Notes under the pieces: model-generated
The model's database searches: none
Told to the model about the DNA's origin: nothing
The model's input: only the letters and a program-made list of their open reading frames with translations
Shown: piece after piece, positions 6,235 through 12,033 of the stretch
Layout of the letters: each line of letters opens with the position of its first letter
Numbering within the stretch: position 1 is the stretch's first letter
Source of the DNA: Candidatus Brocadiia bacterium
GTDB taxonomy: Bacteria; Planctomycetota; MHYJ01; WSZJ01
DNA length: 22,406 bases
NCBI GenBank assembly: GCA_013360825.1
Contig: JABWAY010000024.1
Location: 1 to 22,406, forward strand
Direction of reading: 5' to 3'
Program-made: the position numbers and the translations under genes

Positions 6235-7475
6235 AAAAATCGCTGACGGCGCTTCTGGCGGCCGCCCTCGTCTGGTTCCTGCATCACAGCCAGCGGCGGA
6301 TCGACGCCACTCCGGAGAAGGCGGCGATGATCGCCGCGAACCCCTTTCACAAGCTCCCGCCGGCGCAGTACATGACGGAGTACGTGGGATCGATGCTGAT
6401 GGGCGGGATGCGGGCGGTGGCGATCGACTATCTGTGGATTCAGTTCGGCCGGGCGGAGAAGGCGCGCCAGTTCCGCGAGGTCGAGGCGATCCTGGACATC
6501 CTGATCCGGCTGCAGCCCGAGTTCCCCGAGGTCTGGAACCACCTGGCCTGGAGCCGGGCGTACAACATCGCGGCGCTGATGGAGTCGCCGGAGGAACGGT
6601 GGAAGTGGGTTGAGCAGGGGCTGCGGTGTTCGGACGAGGGGATCGCGCGGAATCCCGGCGAGGAGAAGCTCTGGTTCCAGAAGGGGTACCTGCGCTGGCA
6701 CCGGCTGCCGCAGGAGCCGTTCCTGCTGGAGCGGTACCAGCAGACGACGGGGCGTCTGGCGTCGCAGGATGCGGCGATCGCGTTCGAGAGGGCGATCGAG
6801 ATTGCGCAGTCGCAGGGGCGCGACAACACGCGCCCGCCGTGCGACGCGATGCTGCAGGAGTCGTACCAGCGCTGGGCGTTCGACGAGCTCCGGCGCGGAG
6901 ACCTGGCGCGGGCGAAGGAGGTCCTGCAGCAGGGGCGCACGACCTACGAGCGGCTCATGCGCGGCCGGCCGATCACGCCGCTGAACGAAAAGCAGAACCG
7001 GGCGTTCGGGGACCTCGCCGCCGCGTTCGACCTCGAGCTTGAACAGGCGACGCGGCCGTCCGATCAGACCCTCGTCCGGCTCCTGGGCACCTACACCGCC
7101 ATCGAAAAGGAATACCACGCCGTCAAACCCGTGGAGCGCCGGATCGTGGAGCTGATCCTCCCTCGGGTCGTCCCCGCCGCGCTCGCCCTCGCCCGCGAAG
7201 GCCGCCCGGGCGACGCCTCCACCCTGATCGAGGACAGCCTCGTCGATCCTTTCGCCGACCTCTCCGTCCGCCTCGACGGCTCCGTGAACCCTTTCTGGGA
7301 GTCGCTGGTCAACTTCGCCCAGCGCCTCAGGGCGGTCCTCGGGCTCGAAGCCGAGGACAAGAAGGCGGCGGCGGCGCAGAAGCTGGATGACCTTCTGGAG
7401 GAATTCCGGTATATCCTTCCCGCCCACATCAACGACGCCCTCCGCGATCGCGCACGCGAACTGCGGGGGCGGTGA
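6231..7475 (+). CDS. Membrane-anchored TPR-like protein
   Basis: 414 residues, ATG overlapping the permease stop (ATGA). A short N-terminal hydrophobic stretch (LTALLAAALVWFLHHS, 5-20) acts as an anchor or uncleaved signal. The rest is helical and TPR-like: IDYLWIQFGRAEKARQFREV, LIRLQPEFPEVWNHLAWSRA, KWVEQGLRCSDEGIARNP and FERAIEIAQSQG have the spacing of TPR helix pairs, including Pro after the repeat (LQPEFPEVW, RNPGEEKLW). I associate this kind of protein with ABC-2 cassettes in Planctomycetota and neighbouring phyla, where it has no assigned role; that is recollection. Co-translation with the transporter suggests a scaffold or partner on the outer face of the membrane. Codon choice is G-ending to ~7015, then C-ending to the end. 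The next gene's GTG overlaps the stop. Confidence 0.8.
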   Translation: MKKSLTALLAAALVWFLHHSQRRIDATPEKAAMIAANPFHKLPPAQYMTEYVGSMLMGGMRAVAIDYLWIQFGRAEKARQFREVEAILDILIRLQPEFPEVWNHLAWSRAYNIAALMESPEERWKWVEQGLRCSDEGIARNPGEEKLWFQKGYLRWHRLPQEPFLLERYQQTTGRLASQDAAIAFERAIEIAQSQGRDNTRPPCDAMLQESYQRWAFDELRRGDLARAKEVLQQGRTTYERLMRGRPITPLNEKQNRAFGDLAAAFDLELEQATRPSDQTLVRLLGTYTAIEKEYHAVKPVERRIVELILPRVVPAALALAREGRPGDASTLIEDSLVDPFADLSVRLDGSVNPFWESLVNFAQRLRAVLGLEAEDKKAAAAQKLDDLLEEFRYILPAHINDALRDRARELRGR

Positions 7476-7876
7476 GAGGAGGAGCCATTCCGAAAAAGGA
7501 CGAGGCGCGTGAGACGGCGATCGAGTGCGCGCGGATTGCGGACGGGAAGAAGGCCACGGACATCGTGGTGCTGGACATCCGGAAGATCGCGTTCATCACG
7601 GACTATTTCGTGATCGCCAGCGGCACGAACCGGCGCCAGCTCCAGGCGATCGCGGACGAGCTGAGCGCCACGCTGAAAGGACGCGGGTTGCGCAGGGTCG
7701 GCATGGAGGGATACCAGGAAGGCGCCTGGATCCTCGTGGACTTCGGCTCCGTCGTGATCCACCTGTTCCACGAGGAAATGCGCCGCTACTACGAGCTCGA
7801 GAATCTCTGGTCCGAGGCGAAAGGGGTGCGGTGGCAGGCGAAGGCCGGGGCGGATGCGAAGAGCGGGAACGACTAG
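7472..7876 (+). CDS. rsfS: Ribosomal silencing factor RsfS (Iojap/YbeB family)
   Basis: 134 residues if read from the GTG that overlaps the previous stop codon (GTGA). Family motifs: ATDIVVLDIRKIAFITDYFV at 28-47, IASGTNRRQLQAIADEL at 48-64, GYQEGAWILVDFGSVVIHLF at 80-99 and EEMRRYYELENLW at 101-113. In known members, RsfS binds ribosomal protein uL14 on the large subunit and blocks subunit joining, lowering translation under starvation. The start is uncertain. A strong AGGAGGAG at 7477-7484 lies just inside the frame, followed after two bases by an in-frame ATT (7487), which would give IPKKDEARE as the N-terminus. In many bacteria rsfS sits near nadD; here it follows a transporter cluster. 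The next gene starts within its last codons. Confidence 0.95.
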   Translation: MRGGAIPKKDEARETAIECARIADGKKATDIVVLDIRKIAFITDYFVIASGTNRRQLQAIADELSATLKGRGLRRVGMEGYQEGAWILVDFGSVVIHLFHEEMRRYYELENLWSEAKGVRWQAKAGADAKSGND

Positions 7877-8453
7877 CCTCCTCCTCGGCGCCTGCCTGCT
7901 GGCCGGGTGCGGCTGGCTCGGCGACCGCGCGAGGGACGCCGCGGACATCGTGCATGTCGACGCCGGCGTCGGCCCGCAGATCGGCGCGACCGTGCGGCTC
8001 ACGCACCTCCTCCAGGCGGGGGCCTGCGCCGAGGGACTCCGCTGGAACCGCAGCGCCGAGGACGCATGGCTCGACGCGGCGCACCTGAGCTGGAACGGCC
8101 GGCAGGCCGGGATCCACAAGCGCATCGGCTGGGAAGCGGGGGTCGGGCCGGAGAGCATCGGGCCCCGATGGTACGTGCGCCGCTGGTCCGCCGAGTACGA
8201 GGAGGAGTACCGGGAGCAGAAGCGGACGGCGGACGAGATCGGGTTCTCGATTCATGTCCTGTTCGTCGGCGTGGAGGCGGGGGTGCGCCCCGCGGAGTTC
8301 GTCGACTTTCTGCTCGGCTGGTTCGGGCTCGACATCCTCCGGGACGACCGCCAGCGCGAGTCGATCGAGGACGCGGAGCGCTGGCGGGAGCGCGAGGAGC
8401 GCCGGCCCCGCGACGGCGGGGGCTCCGAGTCGCGCACCCCGCCGCCGGATTGA
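7854..8453 (+). CDS. Predicted lipoprotein of unknown function
   Basis: 199 residues, starting 23 bases before the rsfS stop in another frame. A lipoprotein signal peptide is clear: TSLLLGACLLAGC with lipobox LAGC and Cys19. The mature part contains DIVHVDAGVGPQIGATVRL (31-49), a middle section with tryptophans, and a second related stretch, VLFVGVEAGVRPAEFVDFLL (135-154), then GWFGLDI and an acidic-basic tail. The Gly-rich GVGxxxGATV / GVEAGVRxxEFxDFLLGxFG motifs recall short lipoproteins I associate with Planctomycetota; they may form small membrane-apposed hairpins. Function unknown. It is probably co-transcribed with rsfS and the transporter genes. Confidence 0.8.
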   Translation: MRRAGTTSLLLGACLLAGCGWLGDRARDAADIVHVDAGVGPQIGATVRLTHLLQAGACAEGLRWNRSAEDAWLDAAHLSWNGRQAGIHKRIGWEAGVGPESIGPRWYVRRWSAEYEEEYREQKRTADEIGFSIHVLFVGVEAGVRPAEFVDFLLGWFGLDILRDDRQRESIEDAERWREREERRPRDGGGSESRTPPPD

Positions 8454-8486
8454 CGGATAGGGCGGCTTCGTGTCTCATCCCGGCGC

Positions 8487-8840
8487 ATGGTCGAGCCCAT
8501 CCCCCCCGATCCCACACCGCCGGTCAGCCGGGTGACCGTCGCCGCCGTCGCGCTGTTCGTGACGGCGCTCGTGCTCATCGTCGTCTTCTTCGTCCCGGCC
8601 GCGGAGCCGAAGCTCCCGCCCGGTGTCGTCGACCCGGCCGTGATCTTCGCGGAGCGGTGCGCGCTCTGCCACGGCCCGCGCGGGGAGGGACGCGGAAAGT
8701 TCCCGAAGATCGCCGGCACGCCGCTGTCCGCGGAGGAGATCACGCGGATCCTCGAGGCCGGGAAGGGCGAGATGCCGAAGCTGGACGCCTCGCCCGAGCA
8801 GAGGGCCGCGGTCGCCGGGTGGGTGAAGGACCTGGAGTAG
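8487..8840 (+). CDS. Membrane-anchored monohaem cytochrome c
   Basis: 117 residues. One N-terminal membrane anchor (VTVAAVALFVTALVLIVVFF, 16-35) is followed by a small class I cytochrome c domain: haem-binding CALCH at 58-62, the GPRGEGRGKFPKIAG segment usual after the first helix, axial Met96 in GEMPKLD, and a closing helix RAAVAGWVKDL. It should face the periplasm and shuttle electrons between respiratory complexes or to an unknown reductase or oxidase; no partner is encoded nearby. It lies 33 bases after the lipoprotein gene with no Shine-Dalgarno sequence, so it may have its own leaderless transcript (TCTCAT at 8473-8478, 8 bases before the ATG, is a weak -10 candidate). It converges with the cupin gene on the other strand. 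Confidence 0.9.
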   Translation: MVEPIPPDPTPPVSRVTVAAVALFVTALVLIVVFFVPAAEPKLPPGVVDPAVIFAERCALCHGPRGEGRGKFPKIAGTPLSAEEITRILEAGKGEMPKLDASPEQRAAVAGWVKDLE

Positions 8841-8862
8841 CGGGGGTCCGTCGTGCGGCGCG

Positions 8863-9411
8863 TCAGATCGTCTCGAGCAGTTCCGGATAGAGTTTTTCGC
8901 CGATTTTCCCCGTCTCCCTGTCGAACGTCCGGATCCGGCTCAGCGGCGGCGAGTAGAAGTTGAGGGTGATCATCCGCCGCCGTTCCCCCTGCCGGTTCCC
9001 CATCGAGTGAATCGCGCCGACGTCGCTGGCGCAGACGCTTCCGGGGTGCAGGTCGCAGGTTTCGATGAGCTCCAGGCGCGCATATCCCGGGCGTCCGCCG
9101 GCGTCCGCCTGGCGGAAATTCTCGATCAGGGTGGTCCCAGAGATCACCCTGGCGACGGCGCAGGACGGGCCGTGGTCGTGGATGACGGTTTCCTGTCCGT
9201 CCTCCCAGCAGAGGACGAGGGCTTCGAGGGCCGGGAGCTGGAGGAGGGGAGTTCGGGTGTAGTGATCGCTGGACCAGGCGATGTGGGGTTCGATCAGGTC
9301 CGGTGTGATCTGCACCTGGCGGACGAGCCGGACGAGGTCGGCGACGGGAATGCCGGAAGAGGGGAAGGAGCGCGCCTTATTGAGAAACTCTTCCCAGGAC
9401 AGGGAGGGCAT
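8863..9411 (-). CDS. Cysteine-dioxygenase-like thiol dioxygenase (cupin)
   Basis: 182 residues from ATG 9411, preceded by GAGGAA at a good distance; a longer frame to 9489 has no such signal and overlaps promoter-like sequence. The three-His iron site of the cysteine dioxygenase family is present: His78 and His80 in ETVIHDHGPS and His135 in GAIHSMGN. Arg53 in HYTRTPLLQ is at the place of the substrate-carboxylate arginine. LVLCWEDGQ before the iron site and NFYSPPLSRIRTFD at the end are also family features. Cysteine dioxygenases convert L-cysteine to cysteine sulfinate with O2; bacterial relatives may use other thiols such as 3-mercaptopropionate. One oddity: the Ser-x-His-x-Tyr triad appears as Thr149-x-Asn151-x-Tyr153. 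Probably cytoplasmic. It converges on the cytochrome gene and is divergent from a lipoprotein gene across a 211-base AT-richer gap. Confidence 0.8.
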   Translation of the reverse strand: MPSLSWEEFLNKARSFPSSGIPVADLVRLVRQVQITPDLIEPHIAWSSDHYTRTPLLQLPALEALVLCWEDGQETVIHDHGPSCAVARVISGTTLIENFRQADAGGRPGYARLELIETCDLHPGSVCASDVGAIHSMGNRQGERRRMITLNFYSPPLSRIRTFDRETGKIGEKLYPELLETI

Positions 9412-9439
9412 GGTCGATTCCTCGTGTGGGTGTCCGTGC

Positions 9440-9445
9440 AGTATA
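9440..9445 (-). promoter_or_regulatory. Possible proximal -10 of the thiol dioxygenase gene
   Basis: The minus-strand hexamer TATACT (5 of 6 to consensus) lies 28 bases before the ATG at 9411, leaving room for the GAGGAA ribosome binding site. No good -35 was found at 16-18 bases upstream. Confidence 0.4.
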
Positions 9446-9492
9446 GGGGAGCGGGGCTCCGGTCCGGTGCGCAAAAGCAAGCGGCGCAAGCA

Positions 9493-9520
9493 CTTATATC
9501 AACATATCCTGATCTGCAAA
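9493..9520 (-). promoter_or_regulatory. Possible distal promoter of the thiol dioxygenase gene
   Basis: On the minus strand TTTGCA (4 of 6) is separated by 16 bases from TATAAG (5 of 6). The -35 side lies inside an inverted repeat at 9506-9528, an arrangement typical of a regulator-controlled promoter. The patch is AT-rich in an otherwise GC-rich region. Confidence 0.4.
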
Positions 9521-9528
9521 CTCAGGAT
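9506..9528. promoter_or_regulatory. Inverted repeat, candidate operator
   Basis: A perfect 7-bp inverted repeat, ATCCTGA-N9-TCAGGAT, lies between the divergent dioxygenase and lipoprotein genes. It overlaps the -35 and spacer of the candidate minus-strand promoter at 9493-9520. The 16-bp centre-to-centre spacing suits a dimeric helix-turn-helix regulator. No regulator gene is adjacent. Confidence 0.4.
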
Positions 9529-9587
9529 TCCCTTCCCGAACGGGCCCTTCCCCTCCGCCGCACCCGCAGGTACTCTCCCGTTCCCGG

Positions 9588-9593
9588 TATACG
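9588..9593 (+). promoter_or_regulatory. -10-like element of the BamE-like lipoprotein gene
   Basis: TATACG (4-5 of 6 to consensus) lies 29 bases before the ATG at 9623, followed by AAGGAG (9608-9613) at a normal ribosome-binding distance. No good -35 was recognised. Confidence 0.4.
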
Positions 9594-9622
9594 CCGCCCC
9601 CTCTCCCAAGGAGCCCTCGCCC

Positions 9623-10288
9623 ATGCGCCCACGCCCACTCCTGGCCGCCGCCCCGCTTCTCCTCGCCGCCTGCTCCTCCACGCCGCCCGCCAGTTCCGCC
9701 GACGGCCCGGCCGTGACTCCCAATCCGATCGCCGAACTCTGGGGCGGTCCGGCGGGAAAGATCAGCGTCGGCGGCACGTACCGGACCCGGACCCACTTCC
9801 GCATCGTCAACGGCAACATCGTCGATTGCGATTCCTGGCTGTCCGGCGAGCTCCTCCAGATGGGCACCGAGGTGACGGTCCTGGAGACGGCGAAGTCCGA
9901 CACCCGGTGGCACGTGAAGACCCGCGAGGGCCGGGATTTCTGGATCTGCGTCGGCCACGGCGGCGCCTACGGGCCCCCCCACCAGGAGATCCAGAAATTC
10001 CTCGCCGCACAGGATCCGCGCGGCGCCTCCGATATGGGATCCGGCGACGTCGCCGCCGCGATCGCCGCGGGGAGACCCGTCGTCGGGATGACCCGGGCGC
10101 AGGTCGTGGGAACCCTGGGATTCCCTCCGAACATCGGGGATCCGGCGGCGTCGCAGCTCTGGAAGTATCCCCAGCTGAACCGCGGGTACCGCGGCAGCCG
10201 GTGGGGCGGACGCCTCGACCGGCACAACGTCGGAATCGCCTTTCAGGACGGGATCGTCTCCCACGTCGAGGCGTTCGATCCCGACTGA
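9623..10288 (+). CDS. Predicted lipoprotein with BamE/SmpA-like C-terminal part
   Basis: 221 residues from ATG 9623, chosen because AAGGAG lies 9 bases upstream and the translation starts with a clean lipoprotein signal: LLAAAPLLLAAC with Cys17. Residues ~45-112 (KISVGGTYRTRTHFRIVNG, GTEVTVLETAKSDTRWHVKT, FWICVGH) resemble a small beta-barrel of SH3-like type. Residues ~142-216 read like a BamE/SmpA fold: a GMTRAQVVGTLGFPPN turn, the LWKYPQL strand and VGIAFQDGIVSHVEAF at the end. BamE-like domains are found in several envelope lipoproteins besides BamE, so outer-membrane assembly cannot be claimed. Monocistronic by appearance: a gap of 270 bases follows before the ATP synthase operon. Confidence 0.75.
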   Translation: MRPRPLLAAAPLLLAACSSTPPASSADGPAVTPNPIAELWGGPAGKISVGGTYRTRTHFRIVNGNIVDCDSWLSGELLQMGTEVTVLETAKSDTRWHVKTREGRDFWICVGHGGAYGPPHQEIQKFLAAQDPRGASDMGSGDVAAAIAAGRPVVGMTRAQVVGTLGFPPNIGDPAASQLWKYPQLNRGYRGSRWGGRLDRHNVGIAFQDGIVSHVEAFDPD

Positions 10289-10505
10289 GTCGCTGCCGAT
10301 GACATGGCGCCATGCGGACGACGCGGATCTCGGCGGCCTGCACGGAGGAGACGGGATTCGTTTCGGTGACCCTCGATCCGGACCGAACGCGACGCCGCAC
10401 ACGGACCAGTGCCGTGACGCCCGGCCCGGGCGCATCGGACCACAGCCCCGGGCAGCCCCGGATTCCCGGACGCCCGCCGCGCCGCGTTTCCGCACCCCGC
10501 GTTTC
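10289..10505. other. Non-coding gap before the ATP synthase operon
   Basis: No convincing gene. Two short plus-strand frames here are rich in Arg, Pro and Thr, as expected of random GC-rich DNA. A perfect 12-base palindrome, CATGGCGCCATG, lies at 10303-10314. No terminator with a T tract was seen. Confidence 0.5.
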
Positions 10506-10533
10506 TTGACAGCCCCTCGCTCCCGGTTATCCT
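10506..10533 (+). promoter_or_regulatory. Promoter of the ATP synthase operon
   Basis: A perfect -35 TTGACA (10506-10511), a 16-base spacer and a -10 TATCCT (10528-10533, 4 of 6). It lies 25 bases before the first gene of the operon, which has its own AGGAG at 10546-10550. This is one of two perfect TTGACA boxes noticed in the window. Confidence 0.7.
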
Positions 10534-10558
10534 GCCCGCAACCTCAGGAGCCGCGAGC

Positions 10559-10777
10559 ATGAACGAGTGGACCCGCGACGCTCTTCGGAGCCTGGGGCTG
10601 TTGTCCGGGGCCGGAATGACGCTTGCCGTCACCACGGGCCTGGGCTACTGGGTCGGGCACAAGGCCGGTGTGCGGTGGGACTTCGAACCCTGGGGAACCA
10701 CCGCAGGCGTCCTCCTGGGCCTGGCCGTCGGATTCCTGCAGATCTGGGACATCTACCGGCGGTTCCTCAGCCGATGA
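10559..10777 (+). CDS. atpZ: AtpZ/AtpI-family ATP synthase accessory protein
   Basis: 72 residues, ATG with AGGAG 8 bases upstream. Two membrane segments with the family hairpin: SGAGMTLAVTTGLGYWVGHK (16-35) and TTAGVLLGLAVGFLQIWDIY (47-66), joined by a short loop with Trp-Asp-Phe-Glu-Pro-Trp-Gly. This matches the small AtpZ-type proteins that precede F-type ATP synthase genes in many bacteria. They have been linked to assembly of the c-ring together with AtpI, and in some species to divalent cation supply; the exact role here is inference. First gene of the operon, overlapping the next by ATGA. Confidence 0.85.
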   Translation: MNEWTRDALRSLGLLSGAGMTLAVTTGLGYWVGHKAGVRWDFEPWGTTAGVLLGLAVGFLQIWDIYRRFLSR

Positions 10778-11130
10778 TCGACCCCCAGCTCCGCCGGTAC
10801 TACCTGACGGCCGCCGGGATCGGACTCCTCTCCACCGCCGCGTCCCTCCCGTTCGGCGATGCCGCCGTCACACTCGGCGTCGCCGGCGGAGTCCTGGTCA
10901 GCGCCGTCCCGTTCGTGACCTGGCACATCATCGTCGCCGGGCTCAACGGCCGGAGCCGGACGGGGAAGGCGCTGGTCACGGGCCTGGTCCTTGTGAAGTA
11001 CGCCGCCGTCGCGGGCGTCGTGTGGGGCCTGTTCCGATGGAAGCTGGTCCACGAGGTGTCCTTCGGGCTCGGGCTGGTCGCAGGATCGATGGCGGTTTTC
11101 GGAATCGTCGTGCGCGGAGCTGAGAAATAA
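10774..11130 (+). CDS. atpI: AtpI-like ATP synthase assembly protein
   Basis: 118 residues from ATG 10774, overlapping the atpZ stop codon (ATGA). Four hydrophobic segments are visible: LTAAGIGLLSTAASL, AAVTLGVAGGVLVSAVPFVT, ALVTGLVLVKYAAVAGVVWG and FGLGLVAGSMAVFGIVV. Size, topology and position between atpZ and atpB fit the ATP-synt_I family, which assists c-ring assembly. Sequence identity to known AtpI is not obvious by eye, so the name rests mainly on context and topology. The frame is also open upstream, inside atpZ, but that part is a shadow. Confidence 0.7.
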   Translation: MIDPQLRRYYLTAAGIGLLSTAASLPFGDAAVTLGVAGGVLVSAVPFVTWHIIVAGLNGRSRTGKALVTGLVLVKYAAVAGVVWGLFRWKLVHEVSFGLGLVAGSMAVFGIVVRGAEK

Positions 11131-11131
11131 A

Positions 11132-11989
11132 ATGGCGGGCGGCGTCGAACATCCACCGAGCATCTTTCACCCGATCTGGGAGCGCGTCCCCGCGGGCCTC
11201 AAGTCCGTGTTCACCCTGAACGGGAACTTCGACGACCACTCCGCAGAGGTGTTCTTCGACGCCGTGATCTGCAGCGGCATCGTGATCGTCGGACTCGCCC
11301 TCCTCACCGCAAAGGGCAAAGCCTCGATCTCCCGCATCCCGGGAAAACTCCAGAACATCCTCGAAATCGCCGTCGTCGGACTGCGCGGCATGATCGTCGA
11401 TATCCTCGGCGCGGACGGCGTCAAGTACCTGCCCCTCATGGGGACCGTGTTCGTCTACATCCTCTGCAACAACCTGATGGGACTCGTCCCTGGGCTCAAG
11501 GCCCCCACGATGTCGAACTCGACCACCTTCGCGCTCGGCATCTCCATGTTCCTCTGCGTGAACGGAATCGCCATCAAGGCCAACGGACTCGTCGGCTACC
11601 TGAAACACTTCGCCGGCGACGTCGCCTTCCTCGCCCCCCTCATGTTCGTCATCCACATCTTCGGCGAACTCGCCAAGCCGATGTCCCTCTCCCTCCGTCT
11701 CTTCGGCAATATCTACGGCGAAGACAACATCATCGCCTCGCTGTTCGGCATGGGATACAGCGCCTGGATCCCCGTGCACGCCCCGATGGTCGCGTTCGGC
11801 CTCTTCACGTCGTTCCTCCAGGCGTTCATCTTCACCAGCCTTTCCTGCATCTACGTGCAGGGCTTCATCGAGCACGCCGGCCATGACGACCACGGGCACG
11901 GCGGGCACGACCACGACCACGGACACGGCCATTCCCACCCCCACGATCACGCCCACGCTCACCCCGCGGGCCAGGCAGCTTCTCACTAA
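11132..11989 (+). CDS. atpB: F-type ATP synthase subunit a
   Basis: 285 residues, ATG one base after the atpI stop. It forms the stator half-channels of Fo next to the c-ring. The family core FGELAKPMSLSLRLFGNIYG at 177-196 contains the essential arginine (Arg189, matching Arg210 of E. coli). Other family segments are LGADGVKYLPLMGTVFVYIL and NNLMGLVPGLKAPTMSNSTT. The last helix is FTSLSCIYVQGFIEHAG. An unusual His-rich tail follows (248-285) with ~14 His in 38 residues, mixed with Asp and Gly and with no membrane-like stretch. The tail resembles metal-binding His repeats of metallochaperones and Zn transporters. It is probably cytoplasmic if the E. coli topology holds. Codon choice is strongly C-ending. 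Confidence 0.97.
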   Translation: MAGGVEHPPSIFHPIWERVPAGLKSVFTLNGNFDDHSAEVFFDAVICSGIVIVGLALLTAKGKASISRIPGKLQNILEIAVVGLRGMIVDILGADGVKYLPLMGTVFVYILCNNLMGLVPGLKAPTMSNSTTFALGISMFLCVNGIAIKANGLVGYLKHFAGDVAFLAPLMFVIHIFGELAKPMSLSLRLFGNIYGEDNIIASLFGMGYSAWIPVHAPMVAFGLFTSFLQAFIFTSLSCIYVQGFIEHAGHDDHGHGGHDHDHGHGHSHPHDHAHAHPAGQAASH

Positions 11990-12033
11990 CCACCTTTCCG
12001 AGTCCTTCAGGAAACCTTCCAGGAGAAAGACGG

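Noticed and set aside
4249..7427. Two long antisense frames (584 and 608 codons) over the ABC and TPR genes
   Set aside because: Low-complexity Arg/Glu/Gly/Asp sequence with no domain pattern, opposite clearly coding genes.
9412..9489. Longer N-terminus of the thiol dioxygenase
   Set aside because: The extra 26 residues do not resemble the family, lack a ribosome binding site and cover a good -10 element; the ATG at 9411 has GAGGAA in place.
10303..10314. CATGGCGCCATG palindrome as an operator
   Set aside because: It is 12 bases without a spacer, over 190 bases from the operon promoter, and a palindrome this short can occur by chance in GC-rich DNA.
10299..10562. Short plus-strand frames of 87 and 65 codons before the ATP synthase operon
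   Set aside because: Arg/Pro/Thr-rich random-looking translation, no ribosome binding site, and overlap with the TTGACA promoter.
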